From: CAYLXX01 sp964484325
Lineage (GTDB): Bacteria; Patescibacteriota; Microgenomatia; UBA1406; GWC2-37-13
Direction of reading: 5' to 3'
Assembly (NCBI GenBank): GCA_964484325.1
Contig: CAZAEE010000007.1
Coordinates: 1-64,000, forward strand
Length of the DNA: 64,000 bases
Position 1 is the first letter of the stretch; each line of letters begins with the position of its first letter. This document shows positions 52,526 to 61,570 of this stretch, piece by piece. The notes under the pieces are model-generated. The model saw nothing but the letters and a program-made list of their open reading frames with translations, did not search any database and was not told the DNA's origin. Both the position numbers and the translations under genes were made by a program.

Positions 52526-53475
52526 GACGTCTTAAAAAATTCGATGGTTTTTGGTATTCCTTGTTCTAATGACACTTCTGGTTCCCACTGGAGTATCTCC
52601 TTGGCTTTGGTGATGTCAGCCTGTCGACGTAAAGGATCATCTTCTGGTAACTTTTCACTTAAAACGACTTCACTTTGGGAGCCAGTGATTTTTTTAATTA
52701 AGTTAGCGTAATCTAGTACGGTTCTCTCATCAGTTGAGCCGATGTTAACAACCTCTCCTTTAGTATTAGGATAAAACATAAGCCGCATCAATCCTTCAAC
52801 GGTGTCGTCAATATAACAGAGTGAGCGGGTTTGTTTACCGTCACCAAAAACGGTTATCGGGCGATTTTCGAGTGCCTGAATAGTAAACGAGATAATCATA
52901 CGCATATCAGCCTTATTCATGCGAGGACCATACGTGTTAAATATACGCGCAATTCGATTATCTGCATCTTGATGACGCCAAAAATAAGCGGTTACAGTTT
53001 CACCGAAGCGTTTCGCTTCATCATAGTGAGAACGGGGGCCAGTTGTTGAGGTGTTTCCGCGATACTCTTCTTTCTGAGGATGCACAAGTGGATCACCATA
53101 AGCTTCGGAAGTCGAGGCAAACAAAAACTTTGCCCGGTGTTTTTTGGCATACTCGGCTAAATATAAAGTACCAACACTATTAGCAAGCAATGTGTCCCAA
53201 TGAAGAGTATGGTAGCTTATGGGACTATGGTGATTCGGCGAGGCAGGTGATGCCAGATGAAAAAGGGCATCTATTTTGCCAATTTTTGCCGGTAGTGGCG
53301 TTGTAATATCATGGTGCACAAATGTGAAAGCATTGTTTTTTTTCAGGTGCTTAATGTTTTCTTCGAGTCCGGTTAAAAGATTGTCGACGCAGACGACTTC
53401 GTGACCTTCTTGTAAAAGTCTTTCGCAAAGATGTGAGCCAATGAATCCGGCGCCACCAGTGATAAGTGTTTTCAT
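52522..53475 (-). CDS. NAD-dependent epimerase/decarboxylase, UDP-xylose synthase-like
   Basis: An extended short-chain dehydrogenase of 317 residues. It has the NAD motif GGAGFIGSHLCERLL, the UXS-type HLASPASPNHHSPISY, catalytic YDEAK in GPRSHYDEAKRFGE, and RIFNTYGPRM. This pattern fits UDP-glucuronate decarboxylase, which makes UDP-xylose. The neighbouring ugd gene supplies UDP-glucuronate and overlaps it by 4 bases, which supports the assignment. Confidence 0.85.
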   Translation of the reverse strand: MKTLITGGAGFIGSHLCERLLQEGHEVVCVDNLLTGLEENIKHLKKNNAFTFVHHDITTPLPAKIGKIDALFHLASPASPNHHSPISYHTLHWDTLLANSVGTLYLAEYAKKHRAKFLFASTSEAYGDPLVHPQKEEYRGNTSTTGPRSHYDEAKRFGETVTAYFWRHQDADNRIARIFNTYGPRMNKADMRMIISFTIQALENRPITVFGDGKQTRSLCYIDDTVEGLMRLMFYPNTKGEVVNIGSTDERTVLDYANLIKKITGSQSEVVLSEKLPEDDPLRRQADITKAKEILQWEPEVSLEQGIPKTIEFFKTS

Positions 53476-54776
53476 ATCGTATGAGTCAGCGGTTTTCTTC
53501 CTGTTGAAATATAAGTAAATCCCAGGGTGTCCATCTGATCTTTTTGGTAGATATTGCGTCCATCGATGATAATAGGTTTTTTAAGAAGCGACTTCACTTT
53601 TTGAAGATCCGCTTGCTTAAACTCGTTCCATTCGGTAAGTATCACTAATGCGTCAACATCCTGTACTGCATCGTAAGAATTTTCACAATAGATGATCTGG
53701 GGAAACTGCTTACGGACGTTTTCCATAGCTTCCTGGTCATAGGCTTTGATTATGAAGCCGTGATCTAAAAGTTCTTTTATTACGTATGTTGATGCTGCAT
53801 AACGGATATCATCGGTTTCAGGTTTGAACGCCAGCCCCCAAATACCCACTGATTTACCAGGCACATTGGCAACAATTTTTTCAATTAAGTTTTGGCGGGC
53901 ACGAGTATTGATTTTTTCTACGGCTTCAAGCAAAGTCATATCGACGCCTAATGCATTACCAGTTTTTATAAGTGCTTTTACATCTTTTGGAAAACAACTA
54001 CCGCCGTACCCTACGCCAGGATTGAGAAAAATTCTTCCTATGCGCTTATCAAGTCCGACACCATCGAGAACCTCTTCAACATCGGCACCAGTTTTTTCAC
54101 AGAGGAATGAAATAAGATTGGCAAAGGAAATTTTGGTTGCCAGAATAGAGTTTGAAGAGTACTTAATAATCTCCGCTGACTCAATACCAACAATCACTCG
54201 TATCCCATCGATTGGTTTATGGAGCTCAAGTAACGTATCAATCGCCTTTTGACTGTCTGAGCCAATCACAATGCGATCGGGATGAAAGGTGTCATCCAAA
54301 GCACTGCCTTCGCGTAAAAATTCCGGACACGAGGTTATTTCAACTTCAGCGTCTTTAGGTTTAACCTGAAGAAGTTTTTCTAATACTTTACGATTTGTTC
54401 CTACCGGTACAGTACTTTTGCAAGACACAACGGTGTAGTCTTTTTTCAGATGTTTTCCGATCTCCTCAACCACATGAAACACTGTTGATAAATCCGCCTC
54501 ACCATTTTCTTTTGGCGGTGTGCCAACTGTTATAAAAACCACATCAGACCTTGGTATGGCTTTTTCATAGGAGTCTATAAAGTGAATCAGGTCCCGTTTG
54601 AGGTTTTTTTCAAGAAGTTCTTTCAAGCCTGGTTCAAAGATAATCGGATCTCCATTTTTCAGCTTTTCTAGTTTCTCTTTGGTGTGACCAATGACATAAA
54701 CATTATTACCAAAATCGGCAAAAACACAGGCTGTTACGAGTCCTACGTAGCCGTGACCGACCACAGTGATTGTCAT
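53472..54776 (-). CDS. ugd: UDP-glucose 6-dehydrogenase
   Basis: Oxidises UDP-glucose to UDP-glucuronate with two NAD. The 434-residue protein has the Rossmann motif VVGHGYVGLVTACVFAD, VFITVGTPP, the catalytic cysteine in GYGGSCFPKDVKAL, and the C-terminal KSVGIWGLAFKPETDDIRYAAS. It is full length. A TATGAT box eight bases before the ATG may be its promoter. It is first of a coupled set ugd, UXS-like, GT2-GtrA. Confidence 0.95.
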   Translation of the reverse strand: MTITVVGHGYVGLVTACVFADFGNNVYVIGHTKEKLEKLKNGDPIIFEPGLKELLEKNLKRDLIHFIDSYEKAIPRSDVVFITVGTPPKENGEADLSTVFHVVEEIGKHLKKDYTVVSCKSTVPVGTNRKVLEKLLQVKPKDAEVEITSCPEFLREGSALDDTFHPDRIVIGSDSQKAIDTLLELHKPIDGIRVIVGIESAEIIKYSSNSILATKISFANLISFLCEKTGADVEEVLDGVGLDKRIGRIFLNPGVGYGGSCFPKDVKALIKTGNALGVDMTLLEAVEKINTRARQNLIEKIVANVPGKSVGIWGLAFKPETDDIRYAASTYVIKELLDHGFIIKAYDQEAMENVRKQFPQIIYCENSYDAVQDVDALVILTEWNEFKQADLQKVKSLLKKPIIIDGRNIYQKDQMDTLGFTYISTGRKPLTHTI

Positions 54777-54814
54777 AAGGTTACATCATATAAAAAAAGC
54801 ACGGAAAAAACAAG

Positions 54815-55153
54815 CTATTTGTGTGACGTAGGTGAGGCAGGTTTGTAGGTATATTTTTGCTCATGCCCTAACAAAATTCCTAGTATTGCAGGTACAACTA
54901 CATAGTTTATCTCATGGTCCCACTTAATGGTGGTTCTGGAAGAGGGATCTTCAAATGGCATAATTGATTCTTCTGTGATTCGTAAACCTTCACTCTTTTC
55001 TGAACTGATACACTCGATTGTTGTTTTTGAATAATGCATTCCGTCGCCTGAGTCTATGAAGTTTTTAATTATTTTTTTATACCCTGGTTGCAGTTCACGA
55101 GGTTTTGTATTAATTTTTCCTCCAAAGTATGAATTAGTTTGTTCAATAGGCAT
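54815..55153 (-). CDS. Hypothetical protein
   Basis: The 112 residues are polar with a hydrophobic patch near the end (NYVVVPAILGILLGHEQ). I recognise no family. A TGA-TATAAT box ends five bases before ATG 55153, good support for a real gene. It separates ugd from rmlD in the glycan run. Confidence 0.6.
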   Translation of the reverse strand: MPIEQTNSYFGGKINTKPRELQPGYKKIIKNFIDSGDGMHYSKTTIECISSEKSEGLRITEESIMPFEDPSSRTTIKWDHEINYVVVPAILGILLGHEQKYTYKPASPTSHK

Positions 55154-55158
55154 GAGAA

Positions 55159-55164
55159 ATTATA
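55159..55164 (-). promoter_or_regulatory. -10 box of the 112-residue gene
   Basis: Perfect TATAAT preceded by TGA on the minus strand, five bases from ATG 55153. Confidence 0.6.
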
Positions 55165-55172
55165 TCAAAATC

Positions 55173-55997
55173 TTATTTATTCATGAGTCTAAGTGCTTCT
55201 TTAAAAGTTTTCATTTTATAAAAATTGTTTCTTTTGCTTTTGACTTCGGCGAGTTTTGGACGACGGGCTTTGCCGACGAAGTATTCATCATACGTGATTT
55301 TTTTTATTAAGGATTCATCGAGGTGCCAATTTTTAGCTATAAGTAGTGCTGCGTTATAAGGTGATAATGAATCTTCACCAACAACATGATAAATATCAGG
55401 AGAAAAGTTTCTTATTAAACCTTTTAAACCGTGAGCAATATCGTCAATGAATGTTGGAGTAATAAGCGAATCGGAAATACCAGTAACTTCTTGGCCAGAT
55501 TCAAGTCGAGTTTTGATGGCACGGACAAAGTCTTTTTTTTGATCAAACTGGGCGCGAAACGGATACTCGATCCGAACAATCATCGCCTGGTCTTTCACAA
55601 TTTGCTCACCTTCATATTTCGTCATACCATAATACCCAACTGGATTTGGAGTACTATCTTCAAAATAGGGCGGATGCTCACCGTCAAAAACAAAACCTGT
55701 AGAAATATAGATAAACTGTTTTCGTTTCTTTTGAGTGGCTTCAAAAACATTTTTTGTACCTTCAACATTTAGTGCATATGCACTTTCTCGATCAATTTCG
55801 GCACTGTCGACATTAGTGTATGCTGCCAGGTGAAGAAAGAGATCAAAGTCAATGTTCTCTAACGATTTGGAAACGTCATTTTTTTTAGTGATGTCAAATT
55901 CGGGTCGATTCAGATGAATGAACTCGAATTTATCAGAAAGAAGTTCAACAATACGAGAACCCACTAATCCCCGTGAACCAGAAAGTGCAATTTTCAT
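55173..55997 (-). CDS. rmlD: dTDP-4-dehydrorhamnose reductase-like protein
   Basis: Short-chain dehydrogenase reducing a dTDP-keto-sugar, the last step of dTDP-rhamnose synthesis. The 274 residues have IALSGSRGLVGSRIVELL (nucleotide motif), LHLAAYTNVDSAEIDRESAYALNVEGTKNV, YISTGFVFDGEHPPYFE and catalytic YGMTKYEGE. Its length is normal. It overlaps rmlB by 4 bases. rmlA and rmlC are not in the window, so the exact end product is uncertain. Confidence 0.85.
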   Translation of the reverse strand: MKIALSGSRGLVGSRIVELLSDKFEFIHLNRPEFDITKKNDVSKSLENIDFDLFLHLAAYTNVDSAEIDRESAYALNVEGTKNVFEATQKKRKQFIYISTGFVFDGEHPPYFEDSTPNPVGYYGMTKYEGEQIVKDQAMIVRIEYPFRAQFDQKKDFVRAIKTRLESGQEVTGISDSLITPTFIDDIAHGLKGLIRNFSPDIYHVVGEDSLSPYNAALLIAKNWHLDESLIKKITYDEYFVGKARRPKLAEVKSKRNNFYKMKTFKEALRLMNK

Positions 55998-57001
55998 GAA
56001 TACTGTTTTTTGTAATAGTCTTGATACTCACCTGACTTAACGTGTTTCCACCAGTCTTGATTATTCATGTACCATGTAACTGTTAGCTGTAAAGCCTCGT
56101 CAAATTCGTGTGCAGGTGCCCAACCGAGTTCTTTTTTGATTTTTAACCAGTTGATTGCGTAGCGTCGGTCATGACCTGGTCTATCTTTAACATATTCAAG
56201 ATGACTTTCATCTTTCTCCATAATTTTTAAAATCCGTTTGGCGACTTCCAAGTTAGAGATCTCTTCTGTTAAACCACCAACGCAGTATGTTTCACCAACT
56301 TTCCCGTGAGTCAAAATTGCCTCTATTGCCCGACAATGATCTTCAACAAAAAGCCAATCACGGACATAGAGACCGTCACCGTAAATTGGGATTTTCTTCC
56401 CTTCAATAATGTTCGTTATTGCCAGGGGAATAAGCTTTTCAGGAAACATGTATGAGCCAAAATTATTTGAACAGTTTGAAATTGTGATAGGTAATCCATA
56501 CGTATGATAAAACGCGCGAACAATGTGATCAGATCCGGCTTTTGAGGCAGAATATGGACTATGAGGATCATAAGGTGAGCTTTCGTCAAATTTCTCAGAA
56601 GAATGTAGATTAAGTGCGCCAAAAACCTCATCTGTTGAAATGTGATGAAATCGTTTCACTTTATTTTTTAATGCGGCGCCAAGCAAAATTCCAGTACCAA
56701 GAACATTCGTCTTTAAAAATGGTGATGGATCCATGATTGAACGATCAACATGTGACTCTGCCGCAAAATGAACAACCGTATCAATTCCTGTCATCGCTTT
56801 TTCAATACTGTCTTTATCGCAAATATCGGCATGGATGAAAGTGTACTGGGCATTTTTTTCGATATCTTTCAACGTTTCCAAATTACCAGCATAAGTCAGT
56901 TTATCAACGTTAACAACCTGGTCATCTGGATGATTCTTGAGCCAGTAATGGACGAAGTTTGATCCGATAAACCCGGCTCCACCGGTAACTAGCAGTTTCA
57001 T
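55994..57001 (-). CDS. rmlB: dTDP-glucose 4,6-dehydratase
   Basis: Forms dTDP-4-keto-6-deoxyglucose. The 335 residues contain GGAGFIGSNFVHYWL, HFAAESHVDRSI, HHISTDEVFG, YSASKAGSDHIVRAF with the YxxxK pair, and GLYVRDWLFVEDHCRAI. It is full length and overlaps rmlD by 4 bases; 15 bases separate it from the MiaB-like gene upstream. Confidence 0.95.
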   Translation of the reverse strand: MKLLVTGGAGFIGSNFVHYWLKNHPDDQVVNVDKLTYAGNLETLKDIEKNAQYTFIHADICDKDSIEKAMTGIDTVVHFAAESHVDRSIMDPSPFLKTNVLGTGILLGAALKNKVKRFHHISTDEVFGALNLHSSEKFDESSPYDPHSPYSASKAGSDHIVRAFYHTYGLPITISNCSNNFGSYMFPEKLIPLAITNIIEGKKIPIYGDGLYVRDWLFVEDHCRAIEAILTHGKVGETYCVGGLTEEISNLEVAKRILKIMEKDESHLEYVKDRPGHDRRYAINWLKIKKELGWAPAHEFDEALQLTVTWYMNNQDWWKHVKSGEYQDYYKKQYS

Positions 57002-57016
57002 ACAAGTTATTTTACA

Positions 57017-58228
57017 CTAATTTTTATGCAACTGAGGTTTGTTGATGATAGCGTCAAGTAGTTCCCAACGCTCTTTTTTTACTGATGCGGGAATATCGTC
57101 ATCAAAAACCTTTGTGGCAGCAGTCATCGGACGCTCTGAATAGCGAGCGATATACGCCCAGGAATAACCGACTTTTTTAACAAACGTCACTGTATTTTTG
57201 AACTCTTCGTCTGATTCCCCGCAAAAACCCACGATGATATCAGTTGTAAACTTTATCTCCGGCACTTTTTTACGTAATTTTTCAATGATATCGACATATT
57301 CTTCTGTGGTATACCAGCGGTTCATTCTTCGAAGAACCGTGTTATCTCCGGCTTGAACAGGTAAGTGGACAGTGCGAGTAATATTTTTGTTTTTGGCAAT
57401 CACATTAATTAACTCATCAGAAAAATCCCAAGGATTTGAGGAGATAAAGTCAACTTTTTCAAATCCCATACGTGCGACCTCTTCAAGAAGATGGGGGAAT
57501 AGTGTCGGAATTCGTTGGCGTCCCAGGTGTTTCACGTAAACTGGTTTGAGTACTTTGCCATTAATCTTAAATTTTTTGATATCTGTTTGATTTATTTTAA
57601 AGTAGGTTTTGTCAATGTCGCGCATCACCTGGATATTTTTTTCACCAAGGATGAGGTCCGCTCCGTATGAATTAACATTTTGTCCAAGTAAAGTAATGTT
57701 CTTATAGCCTTGTTTTTTTAACTCTAAACATTCAACAAGAATATCTTCATACGGTCGACTAATCTCTCGACCTCGGGTAAATGGTACTACACAAAATGTA
57801 CAAAAGTTGTTACACCCATTAGAGATCGGTACCCACGCATTGATTTTATCGATACGAATCGGCTCATGGTTAAACCCGACCTCTTCAATCGGCATAAACT
57901 CATCAACTTCAGGCATAATACTCCGTAAACGTTTTAGGTATTTACCAGTTTTATCTCGAAAGGCGATGCCGACCATGCAGCCGGTAACAATAATTTTATA
58001 GACTTGACCTTTTTTCAGTTTCTCTTGCTTGATTTTGGCCAGATTTTCGACAAGTCCATACACTCGATTTTCGGCAGACTGTCTGACCATACAGGTATTG
58101 ATAACAATGTAGTTACTATCTTTGTAAGAAGTTCCTTGAGTATGTCCACGTGCTCGAAAAGCCGAGGAGACTCGTTCTGAGTCGGCGACGTTTTGTTGAC
58201 AGCCGAAGGTTTTTATATAAAATTTCAT
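57017..58228 (-). CDS. MiaB-like radical SAM methylthiotransferase, lacking TRAM
   Basis: Methylthiolates tRNA bases (or ribosomal protein) using two Fe-S clusters. The 403 residues have the UPF0004 cysteines C10, C46 and C84 (FGCQQN, NTCMVR, TGCMVG) and the radical SAM triad C139-x3-C143-x2-C146. The C-terminus stops after ERPMTAA ... RWELLDAIIN, so the RNA-binding TRAM domain is absent. An ordinary MiaB has about 440 residues. It overlaps the next gene's start by 4 bases. The split between MiaB and MtaB type is not decided. Confidence 0.85.
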   Translation of the reverse strand: MKFYIKTFGCQQNVADSERVSSAFRARGHTQGTSYKDSNYIVINTCMVRQSAENRVYGLVENLAKIKQEKLKKGQVYKIIVTGCMVGIAFRDKTGKYLKRLRSIMPEVDEFMPIEEVGFNHEPIRIDKINAWVPISNGCNNFCTFCVVPFTRGREISRPYEDILVECLELKKQGYKNITLLGQNVNSYGADLILGEKNIQVMRDIDKTYFKINQTDIKKFKINGKVLKPVYVKHLGRQRIPTLFPHLLEEVARMGFEKVDFISSNPWDFSDELINVIAKNKNITRTVHLPVQAGDNTVLRRMNRWYTTEEYVDIIEKLRKKVPEIKFTTDIIVGFCGESDEEFKNTVTFVKKVGYSWAYIARYSERPMTAATKVFDDDIPASVKKERWELLDAIINKPQLHKN

Positions 58229-59280
58229 CTGGGTGTTTTTTTAATTTGCTCAATAACTATGATAAATGCCAAAAGAACTATCGCAATAGCAACAAAAGCG
58301 AATATTTTTTCGACGCCTTTCAAAAATAAACTACAGGTACCGAGCATAAATGATACCAACCAGTAAAAAACAGCTATTCGCCGCTTACCCCAACCAATAT
58401 CCAGTAATTTATGATGAAAATGTCCCCAATCAGCGCGAAACGGGGACTTATGATTTTTCAACCGACGAATAATCGTATAAACAGCGTCGATCATCGGTAC
58501 TGCCAGAATCAAAAGCGCCGTACCTAGTTTACCAAACGACAATATCGATAGTATTCCCAATAAGAATCCGGCCAAAGCTCCACCACTATACCCAGGCATA
58601 ATCCGTTGAGGGTAAAAGTTAAAAGGCAAAAACCCTAGATAGGCACCAGATACAACAAAAGATAAAAGTAAAACTGCCTGAGCACTGATGTCGTGGGCGG
58701 TAAATCGTTGTGCTAACAGTCCCAAAAAGAAAGCCGTGATAGCGACAAATCCCGGCAGCTGTCCATCAACCCCTTTGCTCCAGTTCACCATGTTCATAAT
58801 CCAAGAAAGCCACAGAGCAGCCAAAATGTTTGCGATGATCAACACTCCGTGATGGCCAAGAAAGTCGACTGTCAAAACCCACTGGTCTAGTCGAATTACG
58901 CCACCAAATGGGTTGGAAATAAACGGTATACCGAGTCCAAAGCCGATCACCAGGGCTGAGATAAACAGATTAGCCACAAATCTTAGATATGGTGATAAGT
59001 CATAGTAGTCATCAAGTAAACCTATAAGAACAAGTAAAAAACTGGAGATGAGAATACCCAGAAGAATTTTATTCATCGGCAAAAAAAGAAGAATACAGAT
59101 GAGAAGGGTTAAAAATATCGGTACGCCTCCTGCTCGAGGAATAAGCCCCACATGAGTATGAGCTGGATGTAAACGTTTTTTTGAGTCGGTGATAAACTTC
59201 CACTTGGAGGCAAGATACATTGTAGGTATCGTAAGCAAAGCAGAAAGCGCGGTCGCAAAGATGAGTATCCAAATCGCCAT
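58225..59280 (-). CDS. WecA/TagO-like polyprenyl-phosphate GlcNAc-1-phosphate transferase
   Basis: Starts lipid-linked glycan synthesis by moving a sugar-1-phosphate to undecaprenyl phosphate. The 351-residue, multi-helix protein has the GT4 motifs: LIPRAGGVPIF, GLLDDYYDLSP, NMVNWSKGVDGQLPG and WGHFHHKLLD (HxHH of WecA). MraY lacks that last motif, so WecA/TagO type is favoured. It overlaps the MiaB-like gene by 4 bases. Confidence 0.9.
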   Translation of the reverse strand: MAIWILIFATALSALLTIPTMYLASKWKFITDSKKRLHPAHTHVGLIPRAGGVPIFLTLLICILLFLPMNKILLGILISSFLLVLIGLLDDYYDLSPYLRFVANLFISALVIGFGLGIPFISNPFGGVIRLDQWVLTVDFLGHHGVLIIANILAALWLSWIMNMVNWSKGVDGQLPGFVAITAFFLGLLAQRFTAHDISAQAVLLLSFVVSGAYLGFLPFNFYPQRIMPGYSGGALAGFLLGILSILSFGKLGTALLILAVPMIDAVYTIIRRLKNHKSPFRADWGHFHHKLLDIGWGKRRIAVFYWLVSFMLGTCSLFLKGVEKIFAFVAIAIVLLAFIIVIEQIKKTPR

Positions 59281-59283
59281 ACG

Positions 59284-59589
59284 TTAAGTAATAAAAAACA
59301 ATGTTCTTACAAAAAAAATTGTCGTTACTACAATCAAAAACCAGTTGAGGATATGGAGAATGTGTCTAACAAGTTCATTTGGCAAAAAAACCCTGCTATA
59401 AAGATATAAATTAAAAAAAAATAGAAAATGAAGTATCAGTGGTAAGATAAAAATAAACCAAGTATCGACCAGTTGTCCTTCGCCCCATAGTCGGGAATAC
59501 AAAAGTGGCAACTGAGGTGGGAGCTTGTTATAAGTCCATACAAAAGCCGCAGCCATGATAAGATCAGCGGCAACAAGAGATAGAATCAT
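59284..59589 (-). CDS. Small membrane protein
   Basis: A 101-residue protein with about three predicted membrane helices (LSLVAADLIMAAAFVW, WFIFILPLILHFLFFFNLYLY, ILNWFLIVVTTIFFVRTLF). It has a short loop KLPPQLPLLYSRLWGEGQ, similar in style to DUF1648-type proteins, but this is not certain. It is 3 bases before the WecA-like gene and 17 after glyA. Confidence 0.65.
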   Translation of the reverse strand: MILSLVAADLIMAAAFVWTYNKLPPQLPLLYSRLWGEGQLVDTWFIFILPLILHFLFFFNLYLYSRVFLPNELVRHILHILNWFLIVVTTIFFVRTLFFIT

Positions 59590-59606
59590 GAGACTATTAT
59601 ACCGTT

Positions 59607-60938
59607 TTAATAGACTTTTTTGATTGGATACTGGGAGCAGAGCTTAAGGACTTTTTTTCGGATCTCCTTGATAACCATCGAAGAATTAATGACTTCCTGA
59701 CGGGTGACTCGTTTTTTTTCTTGTTCAAACGAAATCTTCATCTGATTTTTTCTGTTGCTGATATCATCGATGATTTCATTTATCCATCCGGCTATTAATT
59801 GCATCTGTTTTTCTTTCATGCCACGTGAAGTTAGTCCTGGAGTGCCTAAACGGATACCTGATGGATAAAATGGAGGATTTGGATCAAACGGTACCCCATT
59901 TCTATTTAAAACAATCCCTGCGGCTTCACACGCTTCGGCAGCCGTGTTGCCTAAAAGTTTCTTATTCTGTAAGTCAACGAGGATTAGGTGACAGTCGGTT
60001 CCGCCGGTTACCAGTTCAAGACCATTTTTTTTAAGTTCAGAGGCAAGCAACTTAGCATTCTTCATGATCTGGAAAGCATAGGTTTTGAATCTGGCAGTTG
60101 AAGCTTCCTTCAAGGCCACGCCGATACCGGCAATATTGTTAAAATGTGGACCACCTTGGATACCGGGAATAATCGCTTTGTCGATTTTTTTAGCCAGATC
60201 TGGATCTTTTTTCAGGCCGCGAGCTGTGGTCATGATCATTGCTCCCCGCGGACCGCGTAAAGTTTTGTGAGTTGTGGTAGTAATAATATGAGCATACTGA
60301 GCTGGAGAAGGGTAGACACCAGCAGTAATTAGGCCGGCTATATGAGAAATATCCGCCAAAAGATATGCGCCAACTGAGTTTGCAATCTCGGCGAACTTTT
60401 TCCATTCGAGTATCCGAGCGTAACCGGTGGTACTGGCAATAATAATTTTTGGTTTCTCTTTTTTGGCGAGCTTGGCAACTTTTTCGTAATTGATCAAGCC
60501 GTTTTTATCAACATCATATTGAACTGCGTGAAAGTATTTACTACTAGCGTTAAACTGAGCTCCATGGGTGAGATGACCACCACTTGCTAAAGATAAACCC
60601 ATTAGCGTGTCGCCTGGATTAAGAACAGCAGTAAAGACAGCAAAATTCGCTGGCGAACCTGATAAAGGTTGTACGTTAACTGCCTCAACTTTAAATAGTT
60701 TTTTCGCGCGGTCAATCACTGTACTTTCAATTTGGTCAACTACCTCGTTTCCCTGATAGTATCTTTTTTGAGGATATCCTTCACCGTATTTATTCCCAAG
60801 CGAGGATCCCACAGCTTCATCAACTGCCGCGGAAGCGTAGTTTTCCGAGGGGATCATCATGAGCGTTTCCTGTTGGCGTTTCTCTTCTTTTTTTATGAAG
60901 GAGTACAGCTCGGGGTCAACTTTTTTCAGAAATTTCAT
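59607..60938 (-). CDS. glyA: Serine hydroxymethyltransferase
   Basis: PLP enzyme interconverting serine and glycine with tetrahydrofolate, the main one-carbon source. The 443 residues include MIPSENYAS, NKYGEGYPQKRYYQGNEVVDQIE, LASGGHLTHG, the PLP lysine in TTTTHKTLRGPRG, and RLGTPGLTSRGM. It is full length. A TGA-TATCTT box ends six bases before the ATG. Confidence 0.97.
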   Translation of the reverse strand: MKFLKKVDPELYSFIKKEEKRQQETLMMIPSENYASAAVDEAVGSSLGNKYGEGYPQKRYYQGNEVVDQIESTVIDRAKKLFKVEAVNVQPLSGSPANFAVFTAVLNPGDTLMGLSLASGGHLTHGAQFNASSKYFHAVQYDVDKNGLINYEKVAKLAKKEKPKIIIASTTGYARILEWKKFAEIANSVGAYLLADISHIAGLITAGVYPSPAQYAHIITTTTHKTLRGPRGAMIMTTARGLKKDPDLAKKIDKAIIPGIQGGPHFNNIAGIGVALKEASTARFKTYAFQIMKNAKLLASELKKNGLELVTGGTDCHLILVDLQNKKLLGNTAAEACEAAGIVLNRNGVPFDPNPPFYPSGIRLGTPGLTSRGMKEKQMQLIAGWINEIIDDISNRKNQMKISFEQEKKRVTRQEVINSSMVIKEIRKKVLKLCSQYPIKKVY

Positions 60939-60944
60939 GCCTAC

Positions 60945-60950
60945 AAGATA
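60945..60950 (-). promoter_or_regulatory. -10 box of glyA
   Basis: TATCTT with TGA before it on the minus strand, six bases before ATG 60938. Confidence 0.5.
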
Positions 60951-60994
60951 TCACGTAGTATTTTGAAAATCAACGGTAAAAAAATAAATTATAA

Positions 60995-61540
60995 TCAAGA
61001 CCTTATTAAATAACGATTAAGTTTAGCAAGCGCGATTTTTCTCATTGAAGTAGCATCTTTACCTTCCTCGTCCATTTCTCCTAATGTCTGGTTATATCCG
61101 TCTGGGATAAAAATCGGCTGCCAACCGAAATCTCCTCCTCGAGGTGCATCAGCGATCATACCTGGGATAGCTCCGTCAAAAACCATCACTTTTCTGCCAT
61201 CATGTAATCCATACATTACCCTTGCAATCGCTGACCGGTCTTTATAACCGTTAAGTAATTCGCAAATACCATCATTGCCAAGTTCTTCGTAAAACCACTT
61301 TATAAGTGGACCTGGAAGTTTTCCCAATGCTGAAAATGTCAGCGATACATCTTCTATTAAAATAGGAGCTTGAATTTGCCTGTATGCTTCCTCGGCCTTA
61401 TACGTCACTATTTCTTCAAGATTAAGCGACTGAATCTCGATCAAGTCTAATTTTTTGTGTACGATTGACGAATGTAAGTATTTTGAGGCCGATTCAACTT
61501 TACCAAGATTTCCTGTTATAAAGGTAATTGATTCCTTCAT
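60995..61540 (-). CDS. rdgB: Non-canonical purine NTP pyrophosphatase (HAM1/RdgB family)
   Basis: Removes ITP/XTP-type nucleotides. The 181 residues have FITGNLGKVESASKYL, LIEDVSLTFSALGKLPGPLIKWF and GGDFGWQPIFIPDG, the family landmarks. It is a little shorter than the 197-residue E. coli form. A perfect TGG-TATAAT promoter ends six bases before the ATG. Confidence 0.9.
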   Translation of the reverse strand: MKESITFITGNLGKVESASKYLHSSIVHKKLDLIEIQSLNLEEIVTYKAEEAYRQIQAPILIEDVSLTFSALGKLPGPLIKWFYEELGNDGICELLNGYKDRSAIARVMYGLHDGRKVMVFDGAIPGMIADAPRGGDFGWQPIFIPDGYNQTLGEMDEEGKDATSMRKIALAKLNRYLIRS

Positions 61541-61546
61541 GACGAA

Positions 61547-61552
61547 ATTATA
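61547..61552 (-). promoter_or_regulatory. -10 box of the ITPase gene
   Basis: Perfect TATAAT with TGG before it on the minus strand, six bases before ATG 61540. Confidence 0.65.
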
Positions 61553-61570
61553 CCATCACATATATTCTAT

